A stretch of 64,000 nt of DNA from Escarpia spicata. Lineage: Eukaryota; Annelida; Polychaeta; Sabellida; Siboglinidae. The notes beneath the pieces were generated by a model. It searched no databases and was not told the origin of the DNA. It saw nothing but the letters and a program-made list of their open reading frames with translations. Shown here in pieces: positions 1 to 15,000 of the stretch (the first letter of the stretch is position 1; each line of letters opens with the position of its first letter). The translations under genes were made by a program, and so were the position numbers. Location: the NCBI GenBank assembly GCA_963995525.1, contig OZ023205.1, positions 70,104,145 to 70,168,144 on the forward strand, written 5' to 3'.

Positions 1-3000
1 AAAACGGGCGTATTTCTAATTTGGGGTAAGACCACATTTAAATTTTACATAGGCGGCCATTATAACGTTTCCTTCATTTCCTGCTAAATTTGATGAACAC
101 TTTTCTTGAAAATTTCACAGCATATTTAACCTCCATTGACACAAGTGCTGTGGAAAACTCGTAAAATTCTCATACCTCAGTTTTCAGAAAAATCCACCCA
201 AACCTGACACCCTTCAATTTCGCCCCAATCTGGTGACGGATTTTGAAATATTGGTGCGTTCTGCAAAATAGCCATTGTGCGAATATGCGAGCGACTAGCG
301 TATGTTTATTGCTACCTCGTGAAAGATCTAATGTAGTAGTACATTTAGTATTCACTGGACTGACATGTGCCATGCCAAAGTGCTCGAACAAAATTCACAC
401 ATGACACCAAAACGGTATTTTCAAGGGCACTCTTTCGGCGGACGAATCCTTAATGTGGTCTTACCCCAAATAGATCTCCTGAATCTTGCAAATCTTAACG
501 AAAGTTTGATTTATATCAAGCCATACATATAACTAGATTAACCACAAAGGGAAATTTGCACTGCCTCAATAACAATTAAAATATGCGTCATCAAACTGTG
601 CACACCTCCAAGCTAAACAGCGCCTTGAGTTGGTTTAAACATGCTTATTCGGTACTTTATATTACATACGACGTTTGCCTGGTATGAATGGTACTGAGCA
701 CAGCATACAGGCCAACACAGTATCTTACCGATATGGGAATAAAATATATAGAATATTAACGAAATATATTTTTTGGTAATTTTTCATAAAATGTTGTATT
801 CTTTTGCAAAAAATACACAAAATCATTATTTTAAGCAGCATTTTATTGGACATGCACGTTGCAAATCTTCACGAATTTTTGTATAACATAATGCCCACCA
901 ACTATGCTAAATAATCTGAGGCAATCATGACCTATACGTCATTCGTGTGCGACACCAGTAGGTGTCAAAAGCACAAGTCAGGCATTTCAACAATATTCAC
1001 AGTATTGAAAGGCACAGAGGCGTCTTTTGATGGTAACTACAATTATATTGTAGATAACGGGCTAAAATGCTGGGTGTAAATTGAGGTATATACATAGTAC
1101 ATTATGAAAACAAAACTGGGATGCCCAGTGGAACGTGTATCTTGCGTCACACAAATTGTTGTCCTAACCCCCCTTAAAATAACCATACTTTTACACAGGC
1201 GCAGATCTCTGCTTGATACAGAGTGTCCAAACATCGCCACACGTCAATTACTTGGCCACTGTGTATTTCGCTGATGTATACACATTATTGGAAACAAGAG
1301 ATACTACTGGCAAAATAGTTAATTTCAGAAAGAAACAAACGTTTGACAAGGACATCCAAGACACGTGATAAAGGTTGTTGACAGTTGTGGCACCCAGTAT
1401 CTCTCCAAGTACATCAACGAGTCCATTGTCCTAATCATATTTTATTTAAACATCGCCAAATTCTTACAAGGGTACTAACAAACATTTCTGATGTTAAATA
1501 TACGGATATAACGTAAAAATACCAGTGGTAAAAACAGCTTCTTGTCAGAGTAATTGACGTCAGCCTACAGTTAGTTTAAGCTGCCTTGCCTTGTGCAAAC
1601 TTCGGTATAATTCGGTTATATTAGAGCTGAAAAGCACACGATCGTTGAAAATGATAGCATGCCAGTCCATGTACACAATTTCAACATATGACCCTTCTCT
1701 TAGGTGACTAGTTTTAATGTTTATGGCTAAAAATGAACTAATTCGGATCATTGCGGTCGCTGCACATTTGGAGAGTCACACACTGTTATGATATTCTCTG
1801 TTACATTCGTGGTATATTTATGTAGATTCTCAATTGTTCTTCTTGTCTCAGTTAGTGTATGGATGTTGCTATAAAAAATAGGTGCTAGATGCCTGATTAG
1901 TAGAAGTGTGTGGACAACTGGCTTCCTATGGTGGCCAACATTTCACTAAAATTAGGGCCGTGTTGGGGGGGGGGGGGAATAAAATGTTGCCTGCTTGCCC
2001 ATTATTGCTTATTGTGCGATCCAAGTATCATATATATAAAAGTGCCATATAATTAGGAAGGACAAGTTGGAACAGCAGAAACACCCACGTTAGTATTGGG
2101 GTTATGAAACACGCATTTATAGATATCGCTTACAAAAATATAAATGATATAACTAAGGCGAAATTCATCCTACTGGAAATATGTCAATATTGTTGCACAT
2201 GATGTAGATTTAAAAGAAACTCCACGCCCTGACACATATACACTTTTTACACAAGCTTTCGTGGTACTCAGTATCATAGAACATGCTTGGAATGTACTTT
2301 TTAACTTTCACGCCACCAAAATTATCACTTTATTTTCCATGCATATCACATAATAACTGGCTTATTAATTACTTTTAAAACTTCTTTTAGATGTAATACT
2401 AACAGTATGCAATAGCTGCACGATATTCTGGCCTACACCAGCTTCCAAATACAGCCGAAAAACCATCACCCGTCGCTTAAATCACATTTTGGCAGTTTTT
2501 GTGATAAAACGGGCGTATTTCTAATTTGGGGTAAGACCACATTTAAATTTTACATAGGCGGCCATTATAACGTTTCCTTCATTTCCTGCTAAATTTGATG
2601 AACACTTTTCTTGAAAATTTCACAGCATATTTAACCTCCATTGACACAAGTGCTGTGGAAAACTCGTAAAATTCTCATACCTCAGTTTTCAGAAAAATCC
2701 ACCCAAACCTGACACCCTTCAATTTCGCCCCAATCTGGTGACGGATTTTGAAATATTGGTGCGTTCTGCAAAATAGCCATTGTGCGAATATGCGAGCGAC
2801 TAGCGTATGTTTATTGCTACCTCGTGAAAGATCTAATGTAGTAGTACATTTAGTATTCACTGGACTGACATGTGCCATGCCAAAGTGCTCGAACAAAATT
2901 CACACATGACACCAAAACGGTATTTTCAAGGGCACTCTTTCGGCGGACGAATCCTTAATGTGGTCTTACCCCAAATAGATCTCCTGAATCTTGCAAATCT

Positions 3001-6000
3001 TCACGAAAGTTTGATTTATATCAAGCCATACATATAACTAGATTAACCACAAAGGGAAATTTGCACTGCCTCAATAACAATTAAAATATGCGTCATCAAA
3101 CTGTGCACACCTCCAAGCTAAACAGCGCCTTGAGTTGGTTTAAACATGCTTATTCGGTACTTTATATTACATACGACGTTTGCCTGGTATGAATGGTACT
3201 GAGCACAGCATACAGGCCAACACAGTATCTTACCGATATGGGAATAAAATATATAGAATATTAACGAAATATATTTTTTGGTAATTTTTCATAAAATGTT
3301 GTATTCTTTTGCAAAAAATACACAAAATCATTATTTTAAGCAGCATTTTATTGGACATGCACGTTGCAAATCTTCACGAATTTTGGTATAACATAATGCC
3401 CACCAACTATGCTAAATAATCTGAGGCAATCATGACCTATACGTCATTCGTGTGCGACACCAGTAGGTGTCAAAAGCACAAGTCAGGCATTTCAACAATA
3501 TTCACAGTATTGAAAGGCACAGAGGCGTCTTTTGATGGTAACTACAATTATATTGTAGATAACGGGCTAAAATGCTGGGTGTAAATTGAGGTATATACAT
3601 AGTACATTATGAAAACAAAACTGGGATGCCCAGTGGAACGTGTATCTTGCGTCACACAAATTGTTGTCCTAACCCCCCTTAAAATAACCATACTTTTACA
3701 CAGGCGCAGATCTCTGCTTGATACAGAGTGTCCAAACATCGCCACACGTCAATTACTTGGCCACTGTGTATTTCGCTGATGTATACACATTATTGGAAAC
3801 AAGAGATACTACTGGCAAAATAGTTAATTTCAGAAAGAAACAAACGTTTGACAAGGACATCCAAGACACGTGATAAAGGTTGTTGACAGTTGTGGCACCC
3901 AGTATCTCTCCAAGTACATCAACGAGTCCATTGTCCTAATCATATTTTATTTAAACATCGCCAAATTCTTACAAGGGTACTAACAAACATTTCTGATGTT
4001 AAATATACGGATATAACGTAAAAATACCAGTGGTAAAAACAGCTTCTTGTCAGAGTAATTGACGTCAGCCTACAGTTAGTTTAAGCTGCCTTGCCTTGTG
4101 CAAACTTCGGTATAATTCGGTTATATTAGAGCTGAAAAGCACACGATCGTTGAAAATGATAGCATGCCAGTCCATGTACACAATTTCAACATATGACCCT
4201 TCTCTTAGGTGACTAGTTTTAATGTTTATGGCTAAAAATGAACTAATTCGGACCATTGCGGTCGCTGCACATTTGGAGAGTCACACACTGTTATGATATT
4301 CTCTGTTACATTCGTGGTATATTTATGTAGATTCTCAATTGTTCTTCTTGTCTCAGTTAGTGTATGGATGTTGCTAAAAAAAATAGGTGCTAGATGCCTG
4401 ATTAGTAGAAGTGTGTGGACAACTGGCTTCCTATGGTGGCCAACATTTCACTAAAATTAGGGCCGTGTTGGGGGGGGGGGGGGAATAAAATGTTGCCTGC
4501 TTGCCCATTATTGCTTATTGTGCGATCCAAGTATCATATATATAAAAGTGCCATATAATTAGGAAGGACAAGTTGGAACAGCAGAAACACCCACGTTAGT
4601 ATTGGGGTTATGAAACACGCATTTATAGATATCGCTTACAAAAATATAAATGATATAACTAAGGCGAAATTCATCCTACTGGAAATATGTCAATATTGTT
4701 GCACATGATGTAGATTTAAAAGAAACTCCACGCCCTGACACATATACACTTTTTACACAAGCTTTCGTGGTACTCAGTATCATAGAACATGCTTGGAATG
4801 TACTTTTTAACTTTCACGCCACCAAAATTATCACTTTATTTTCCATGCATATCACATAATAACTGGCTTATTAATTACTTTTAAAACTTCTTTTAGATGT
4901 AATACTAACAGTATGCAATAGCTGCACGATATTCTGGCCTACACCAGCTTCCAAATACAGCCGAAAAACCATCACCCGTCGCTTAAATCACATTTTGGCA
5001 GTTTTTGTGATAAAACGGGCGTATTTCTAATTTGGGGTAAGACCACATTTAAATTTTACATAGGCGGCCATTATAACGTTTCCTTCATTTCCTGCTAAAT
5101 TTGATGAACACTTTTCTTGAAAATTTCACAGCATATTTAACCTCCATTGACACAAGTGCTGTGGAAAACTCGTAAAATTCTCATACCTCAGTTTTCAGAA
5201 AAATCCACCCAAACCTGACACCCTTCAATTTCGCCCCAATCTGGTGACGGATTTTGAAATATTGGTGCGTTCTGCAAAATAGCCATTGTGCGAATATGCG
5301 AGCGACTAGCGTATGTTTATTGCTACCTCGTGAAAGATCTAATGTAGTAGTACATTTAGTATTCACTGGACTGACATGTGCCATGCCAAAGTGCTCGAAC
5401 AAAATTCACACATGACACCAAAACGGTATTTTCAAGGGCACTCTTTCGGCGGACGAATCCTTAATGTGGTCTTACCCCAAATAGATCTCCTGAATCTTGC
5501 AAATCTTCACGAAAGTTTGATTTATATCAAGCCATACATATAACTAGATTAACCACAAAGGGAAATTTGCACTGCCTCAATAACAATTAAAATATGCGTC
5601 ATCAAACTGTGCACACCTCCAAGCTAAACAGCGCCTTGAGTTGGTTTAAACATGCTTATTCGGTACTTTATATTACATACGACGTTTGCCTGGTATGAAT
5701 GGTACTGAGCACAGCATACAGGCCAACACAGTATCTTACCGATATGGGAATAAAATATATAGAATATTAACGAAATATATTTTGTGGTAATTTTTCATAA
5801 AATGTTGTATTCTTTTGCAAAAAATACACAAAATCATTATTTTAAGCAGCATTTTATTGGACATGCACGTTGCAAATCTTCACGAATTTTGGTATAACAT
5901 AATGCCCACCAACTATGCTAAATAATCTGAGGCAATCATGACCTATACGTCATTCGTGTGCGACACCAGTAGGTGTCAAAAGCACAAGTCAGGCATTTCA

Positions 6001-9000
6001 ACAATATTCACAGTATTGAAAGGCACAGAGGCGTCTTTTGATGGTAACTACAATTATATTGTAGATAACGGGCTAAAATGCTGGGTGTAAATTGAGGTAT
6101 ATACATAGTACATTATGAAAACAAAACTGGGATGCCCAGTGGAACGTGTATCTTGCGTCACACAAATTGTTGTCCTAACCCCCCTTAAAATAACCATACT
6201 TTTACACAGGCGCAGATCTCTGCTTGATACAGAGTGTCCAAACATCGCCACACGTCAATTACTTGGCCACTGTGTATTTCGCTGATGTATACACATTATT
6301 GGAAACAAGAGATACTACTGGCAAAATAGTTAATTTCAGAAAGAAACAAACGTTTGACAAGGACATCCAAGACACGTGATAAAGGTTGTTGACAGTTGTG
6401 GCACCCAGTATCTCTCCAAGTACATCAACGAGTCCATTGTCCTAATCATATTTTATTTAAACATCGCCAAATTCTTACAAGGGTACTAACAAACATTTCT
6501 GATGTTAAATATACGGATATAACGTAAAAATACCAGTGGTAAAAACAGCTTCTTGTCAGAGTAATTGACGTCAGCCTACAGTTAGTTTAAGCTGCCTTGC
6601 CTTGTGCAAACTTCGGTATAATTCGGTTATATTAGAGCTGAAAAGCACACGATCGTTGAAAATGATAGCATGCCAGTCCATGTACACAATTTCAACATAT
6701 GACCCTTCTCTTAGGTGACTAGTTTTAATGTTTATGGCTAAAAATGAACTAATTCGGATCATTGCGGTCGCTGCACATTTGGAGAGTCACACACTGTTAT
6801 GATATTCTCTGTTACATTCGTGGTATATTTATGTAGATTCTCAATTGTTCTTCTTGTCTCAGTTAGTGTATGGATGTTGCTATAAAAAATAGGTGCTAGA
6901 TGCCTGATTAGTAGAAGTGTGTGGACAACTGGCTTCCTATGGTGGCCAACATTTCACTAAAATTAGGGCCGTGTTGGGGGGGGGGGGAATAAAATGTTGC
7001 CTGCTTGCCCATTATTGCTTATTGTGCGATCCAAGTATCATATATATAAAAGTGCCATATAATTAGGAAGGACAAGTTGGAACAGCAGAAACACCCACGT
7101 TAGTATTGGGGTTATGAAACACGCATTTATAGATATCGCTTACAAAAATATAAATGATATAACTAAGGCGAAATTCATCCTACTGGAAATATGTCAATAT
7201 TGTTGCACATGATGTAGATTTAAAAGAAACTCCACGCCCTGACACATATACACTTTTTACACAAGCTTTCGTGGTACTCAGTATCATAGAACATGCTTGG
7301 AATGTACTTTTTAACTTTCACGCCACCAAAATTATCACTTTATTTTCCATGCATATCACATAATAACTGGCTTATTAATTACTTTTAAAACTTCTTTTAG
7401 ATGTAATACTAACAGTATGCAATAGCTGCACGATATTCTGGCCTACACCAGCTTCCAAATACAGCCGAAAAACCATCACCCGTCGCTTAAATCACATTTT
7501 GGCAGTTTTTGTGATAAAACGGGCGTATTTCTAATTTGGGGTAAGACCACATTTAAATTTTACATAGGCGGCCATTATAACGTTTCCTTCATTTCCTGCT
7601 AAATTTGATGAACACTTTTCTTGAAAATTTCACAGCATATTTAACCTCCATTGACACAAGTGCTGTGGAAAACTCGTAAAATTCTCATACCTCAGTTTTC
7701 AGAAAAATCCACCCAAACCTGACACCCTTCAATTTCGCCCCAATCTGGTGACGGATTTTGAAATATTGGTGCGTTCTGCAAAATAGCCATTGTGCGAATA
7801 TGCGAGCGACTAGCGTATGTTTATTGCTACCTCGTGAAAGATCTAATGTAGTAGTACATTTAGTATTCACTGGACTGACATGTGCCATGCCAAAGTGCTC
7901 GAACAAAATTCACACATGACACCAAAACGGTATTTTCAAGGGCACTCTTTCGGCGGACGAATCCTTAATGTGGTCTTACCCCAAATAGATCTCCTGAATC
8001 TTGCAAATCTTCACGAAAGTTTGATTTATATCAAGCCATACATATAACTAGATTAACCACAAAGGGAAATTTGCACTGCCTCAATAACAATTAAAATATG
8101 CGTCATCAAACTGTGCACACCTCCAAGCTAAACAGCGCCTTGAGTTGGTTTAAACATGCTTATTCGGTACTTTATATTACATACGACGTTTGCCTGGTAT
8201 GAATGGTACTGAGCACAGCATACAGGCCAACACAGTATCTTACCGATATGGGAATAAAATATATAGAATATTAACGAAATATATTTTTTGGTAATTTTTC
8301 ATAAAATGTTGTATTCTTTTGCAAAAAATACACAAAATCATTATTTTAAGCAGCATTTTATTGGACATGCACGTTGCAAATCTTCACGAATTTTGGTATA
8401 ACATAATGCCCACCAACTATGCTAAATAATCTGAGGCAATCATGACCTATACGTCATTCGTGTGCGACACCAGTAGGTGTCAAAAGCACAAGTCAGGCAT
8501 TTCAACAATATTCACAGTATTGAAAGGCACAGAGGCGTCTTTTGATGGTAACTACAATTATATTGTAGATAACGGGCTAAAATGCTGGGTGTAAATTGAG
8601 GTATATACATAGTACATTATGAAAACAAAACTGGGATGCCCAGTGGAACGTGTATCTTGCGTCACACAAATTGTTGTCCTAACCCCCCTTAAAATAACCA
8701 TACTTTTACACAGGCGCAGATCTCTGCTTGATACAGAGTGTCCAAACATCGCCACACGTCAATTACTTGGCCACTGTGTATTTCGCTGATGTATACACAT
8801 TATTGGAAACAAGAGATACTACTGGCAAAATAGTTAATTTCAGAAAGAAACAAACGTTTGACAAGGACATCCAAGACACGTGATAAAGGTTGTTGACAGT
8901 TGTGGCACCCAGTATCTCTCCAAGTACATCAACGAGTCCATTGTCCTAATCATATTTTATTTAAACATCGCCAAATTCTTACAAGGGTACTAACAAACAT

Positions 9001-12000
9001 TTCTGATGTTAAATATACGGATATAACGTAAAAATACCAGTGGTAAAAACAGCTTCTTGTCAGAGTAATTGACGTCAGCCTACAGTTAGTTTAAGCTGCC
9101 TTGCCTTGTGCAAACTTCGGTATAATTCGGTTATATTAGAGCTGAAAAGCACACGATCGTTGAAAATGATAGCATGCCAGTCCATGTACACAATTTCAAC
9201 ATATGACCCTTCTCTTAGGTGACTAGTTTTAATGTTTATGGCTAAAAATGAACTAATTCGGATCATTGCGGTCGCTGCACATTTGGAGAGTCACACACTG
9301 TTATGATATTCTCTGTTACATTCGTGGTATATTTATGTAGATTCTCAATTGTTCTTCTTGTCTCAGTTAGTGTATGGATGTTGCTATAAAAAATAGGTGC
9401 TAGATGCCTGATTAGTAGAAGTGTGTGGACAACTGGCTTCCTATGGTGGCCAACATTTCACTAAAATTAGGGCCGTGTTGGGGGGGGGGGGGAATAAAAT
9501 GTTGCCTGCTTGCCCATTATTGCTTATTGTGCGATCCAAGTATCATATATATAAAAGTGCCATATAATTAGGAAGGACAAGTTGGAACAGCAGAAACACC
9601 CACGTTAGTATTGGGGTTATGAAACACGCATTTATAGATATCGCTTACAAAAATATAAATGATATAACTAAGGCGAAATTCATCCTACTGGAAATATGTC
9701 AATATTGTTGCACATGATGTAGATTTAAAAGAAACTCCACGCCCTGACACATATACACTTTTTACACAAGCTTTCGTGGTACTCAGTATCATAGAACATG
9801 CTTGGAATGTACTTTTTAACTTTCACGCCACCAAAATTATCACTTTATTTTCCATGCATATCACATAATAACTGGCTTATTAATTACTTTTAAAACTTCT
9901 TTTAGATGTAATACTAACAGTATGCAATAGCTGCACGATATTCTGGCCTACACCAGCTTCCAAATACAGCCGAAAAACCATCACCCGTCGCTTAAATCAC
10001 ATTTTGGCAGTTTTTGTGATAAAACGGGCGTATTTCTAATTTGGGGTAAGACCACATTTAAATTTTACATAGGCGGCCATTATAACGTTTCCTTCATTTC
10101 CTGCTAAATTTGATGAACACTTTTCTTGAAAATTTCACAGCATATTTAACCTCCATTGACACAAGTGCTGTGGAAAACTCGTAAAATTCTCATACCTCAG
10201 TTTTCAGAAAAATCCACCCAAACCTGACACCCTTCAATTTCGCCCCAATCTGGTGACGGATTTTGAAATATTGGTGCGTTCTGCAAAATAGCCATTGTGC
10301 GAATATGCGAGCGACTAGCGTATGTTTATTGCTACCTCGTGAAAGATCTAATGTAGTAGTACATTTAGTATTCACTGGACTGACATGTGCCATGCCAAAG
10401 TGCTCGAACAAAATTCACACATGACACCAAAACGGTATTTTCAAGGGCACTCTTTCGGCGGACGAATCCTTAATGTGGTCTTACCCCAAATAGATCTCCT
10501 GAATCTTGCAAATCTTCACGAAAGTTTGATTTATATCAAGCCATACATATAACTAGATTAACCACAAAGGGAAATTTGCACTGCCTCAATAACAATTAAA
10601 ATATGCGTCATCAAACTGTGCACACCTCCAAGCTAAACAGCGCCTTGAGTTGGTTTAAACATGCTTATTCGGTACTTTATATTACATACGACGTTTGCCT
10701 GGTATGAATGGTACTGAGCACAGCATACAGGCCAACACAGTATCTTACCGATATGGGAATAAAATATATAGAATATTAACGAAATATATTTTTTGGTAAT
10801 TTTTCATAAAATGTTGTATTCTTTTGCAAAAAATACACAAAATCATTATTTTAAGCAGCATTTTATTGGACATGCACGTTGCAAATCTTCACGAATTTTG
10901 GTATAACATAATGCCCACCAACTATGCTAAATAATCTGAGGCAATCATGACCTATACGTCATTCGTGTGCGACACCAGTAGGTGTCAAAAGCACAAGTCA
11001 GGCATTTCAACAATATTCACAGTATTGAAAGGCACAGAGGCGTCTTTTGATGGTAACTACAATTATATTGTAGATAACGGGCTAAAATGCTGGGTGTAAA
11101 TTGAGGTATATACATAGTACATTATGAAAACAAAACTGGGATGCCCAGTGGAACGTGTATCTTGCGTCACACAAATTGTTGTCCTAACCCCCCTTAAAAT
11201 AACCATACTTTTACACAGGCGCAGATCTCTGCTTGATACAGAGTGTCCAAACATCGCCACACGTCAATTACTTGGCCACTGTGTATTTCGCTGATGTATA
11301 CACATTATTGGAAACAAGAGATACTACTGGCAAAATAGTTAATTTCAGAAAGAAACAAACGTTTGACAAGGACATCCAAGACACGTGATAAAGGTTGTTG
11401 ACAGTTGTGGCACCCAGTATCTCTCCAAGTACATCAACGAGTCCATTGTCCTAATCATATTTTATTTAAACATCGCCAAATTCTTACAAGGGTACTAACA
11501 AACATTTCTGATGTTAAATATACGGATATAACGTAAAAATACCAGTGGTAAAAACAGCTTCTTGTCAGAGTAATTGACGTCAGCCTACAGTTAGTTTAAG
11601 CTGCCTTGCCTTGTGCAAACTTCGGTATAATTCGGTTATATTAGAGCTGAAAAGCACACGATCGTTGAAAATGATAGCATGCCAGTCCATGTACACAATT
11701 TCAACATATGACCCTTCTCTTAGGTGACTAGTTTTAATGTTTATGGCTAAAAATGAACTAATTCGGATCATTGCGGTCGCTGCACATTTGGAGAGTCACA
11801 CACTGTTATGATATTCTCTGTTACATTCGTGGTATATTTATGTAGATTCTCAATTGTTCTTCTTGTCTCAGTTAGTGTATGGATGTTGCTATAAAAAATA
11901 GGTGCTAGATGCCTGATTAGTAGAAGTGTGTGGACAACTGGCTTCCTATGGTGGCCAACATTTCACTAAAATTAGGGCCGTGTTGGGGGGGGGGGGGGGA

Positions 12001-15000
12001 ATAAAATGTTGCCTGCTTGCCCATTATTGCTTATTGTGCGATCCAAGTATCATATATATAAAAGTGCCATATAATTAGGAAGGACAAGTTGGAACAGCAG
12101 AAACACCCACGTTAGTATTGGGGTTATGAAACACGCATTTATAGATATCGCTTACAAAAATATAAATGATATAACTAAGGCGAAATTCATCCTACTGGAA
12201 ATATGTCAATATTGTTGCACATGATGTAGATTTAAAAGAAACTCCACGCCCTGACACATATACACTTTTTACACAAGCTTTCGTGGTACTCAGTATCATA
12301 GAACATGCTTGGAATGTACTTTTTAACTTTCACGCCACCAAAATTATCACTTTATTTTCCATGCATATCACATAATAACTGGCTTATTAATTACTTTTAA
12401 AACTTCTTTTAGATGTAATACTAACAGTATGCAATAGCTGCACGATATTCTGGCCTACACCAGCTTCCAAATACAGCCGAAAAACCATCACCCGTCGCTT
12501 AAATCACATTTTGGCAGTTTTTGTGATAAAACGGGCGTATTTCTAATTTGGGGTAAGACCACATTTAAATTTTACATAGGCGGCCATTATAACGTTTCCT
12601 TCATTTCCTGCTAAATTTGATGAACACTTTTCTTGAAAATTTCACAGCATATTTAACCTCCATTGACACAAGTGCTGTGGAAAACTCGTAAAATTCTCAT
12701 ACCTCAGTTTTCAGAAAAATCCACCCAAACCTGACACCCTTCAATTTCGCCCCAATCTGGTGACGGATTTTGAAATATTGGTGCGTTCTGCAAAATAGCC
12801 ATTGTGCGAATATGCGAGCGACTAGCGTATGTTTATTGCTACCTCGTGAAAGATCTAATGTAGTAGTACATTTAGTATTCACTGGACTGACATGTGCCAT
12901 GCCAAAGTGCTCGAACAAAATTCACACATGACACCAAAACGGTATTTTCAAGGGCACTCTTTCGGCGGACGAATCCTTAATGTGGTCTTACCCCAAATAG
13001 ATCTCCTGAATCTTGCAAATCTTCACGAAAGTTTGATTTATATCAAGCCATACATATAACTAGATTAACCACAAAGGGAAATTTGCACTGCCTCAATAAC
13101 AATTAAAATATGCGTCATCAAACTGTGCACACCTCCAAGCTAAACAGCGCCTTGAGTTGGTTTAAACATGCTTATTCGGTACTTTATATTACATACGACG
13201 TTTGCCTGGTATGAATGGTACTGAGCACAGCATACAGGCCAACACAGTATCTTACCGATATGGGAATAAAATATATAGAATATTAACGAAATATATTTTT
13301 TGGTAATTTTTCATAAAATGTTGTATTCTTTTGCAAAAAATACACAAAATCATTATTTTAAGCAGCATTTTATTGGACATGCACGTTGCAAATCTTCACG
13401 AATTTTGGTATAACATAATGCCCACCAACTATGCTAAATAATCTGAGGCAATCATGACCTATACGTCATTCGTGTGCGACACCAGTAGGTGTCAAAAGCA
13501 CAAGTCAGGCATTTCAACAATATTCACAGTATTGAAAGGCACAGAGGCGTCTTTTGATGGTAACTACAATTATATTGTAGATAACGGGCTAAAATGCTGG
13601 GTGTAAATTGAGGTATATACATAGTACATTATGAAAACAAAACTGGGATGCCCAGTGGAACGTGTATCTTGCGTCACACAAATTGTTGTCCTAACCCCCC
13701 TTAAAATAACCATACTTTTACACAGGCGCAGATCTCTGCTTGATACAGAGTGTCCAAACATCGCCACACGTCAATTACTTGGCCACTGTGTATTTCGCTG
13801 ATGTATACACATTATTGGAAACAAGAGATACTACTGGCAAAATAGTTAATTTCAGAAAGAAACAAACGTTTGACAAGGACATCCAAGACACGTGATAAAG
13901 GTTGTTGACAGTTGTGGCACCCAGTATCTCTCCAAGTACATCAACGAGTCCATTGTCCTAATCATATTTTATTTAAACATCGCCAAATTCTTACAAGGGT
14001 ACTAACAAACATTTCTGATGTTAAATATACGGATATAACGTAAAAATACCAGTGGTAAAAACAGCTTCTTGTCAGAGTAATTGACGTCAGCCTACAGTTA
14101 GTTTAAGCTGCCTTGCCTTGTGCAAACTTCGGTATAATTCGGTTATATTAGAGCTGAAAAGCACACGATCGTTGAAAATGATAGCATGCCAGTCCATGTA
14201 CACAATTTCAACATATGACCCTTCTCTTAGGTGACTAGTTTTAATGTTTATGGCTAAAAATGAACTAATTCGGATCATTGCGGTCGCTGCACATTTGGAG
14301 AGTCACACACTGTTATGATATTCTCTGTTACATTCGTGGTATATTTATGTAGATTCTCAATTGTTCTTCTTGTCTCAGTTAGTGTATGGATGTTGCTATA
14401 AAAAATAGGTGCTAGATGCCTGATTAGTAGAAGTGTGTGGACAACTGGCTTCCTATGGTGGCCAACATTTCACTAAAATTAGGGCCGTGTTGGGGGGGGG
14501 GGAATAAAATGTTGCCTGCTTGCCCATTATTGCTTATTGTGCGATCCAAGTATCATATATATAAAAGTGCCATATAATTAGGAAGGACAAGTTGGAACAG
14601 CAGAAACACCCACGTTAGTATTGGGGTTATGAAACACGCATTTATAGATATCGCTTACAAAAATATAAATGATATAACTAAGGCGAAATTCATCCTACTG
14701 GAAATATGTCAATATTGTTGCACATGATGTAGATTTAAAAGAAACTCCACGCCCTGACACATATACACTTTTTACACAAGCTTTCGTGGTACTCAGTATC
14801 ATAGAACATGCTTGGAATGTACTTTTTTACTTTCACGCCACCAAAATTATCACTTTATTTTCCATGCATATCACATAATAACTGGCTTATTAATTACTTT
14901 TAAAACTTCTTTTAGATGTAATACTAACAGTATGCAATAGCTGCACGATATTCTGGCCTACACCAGCTTCCAAATACAGCCGAAAAACCATCACCCGTCG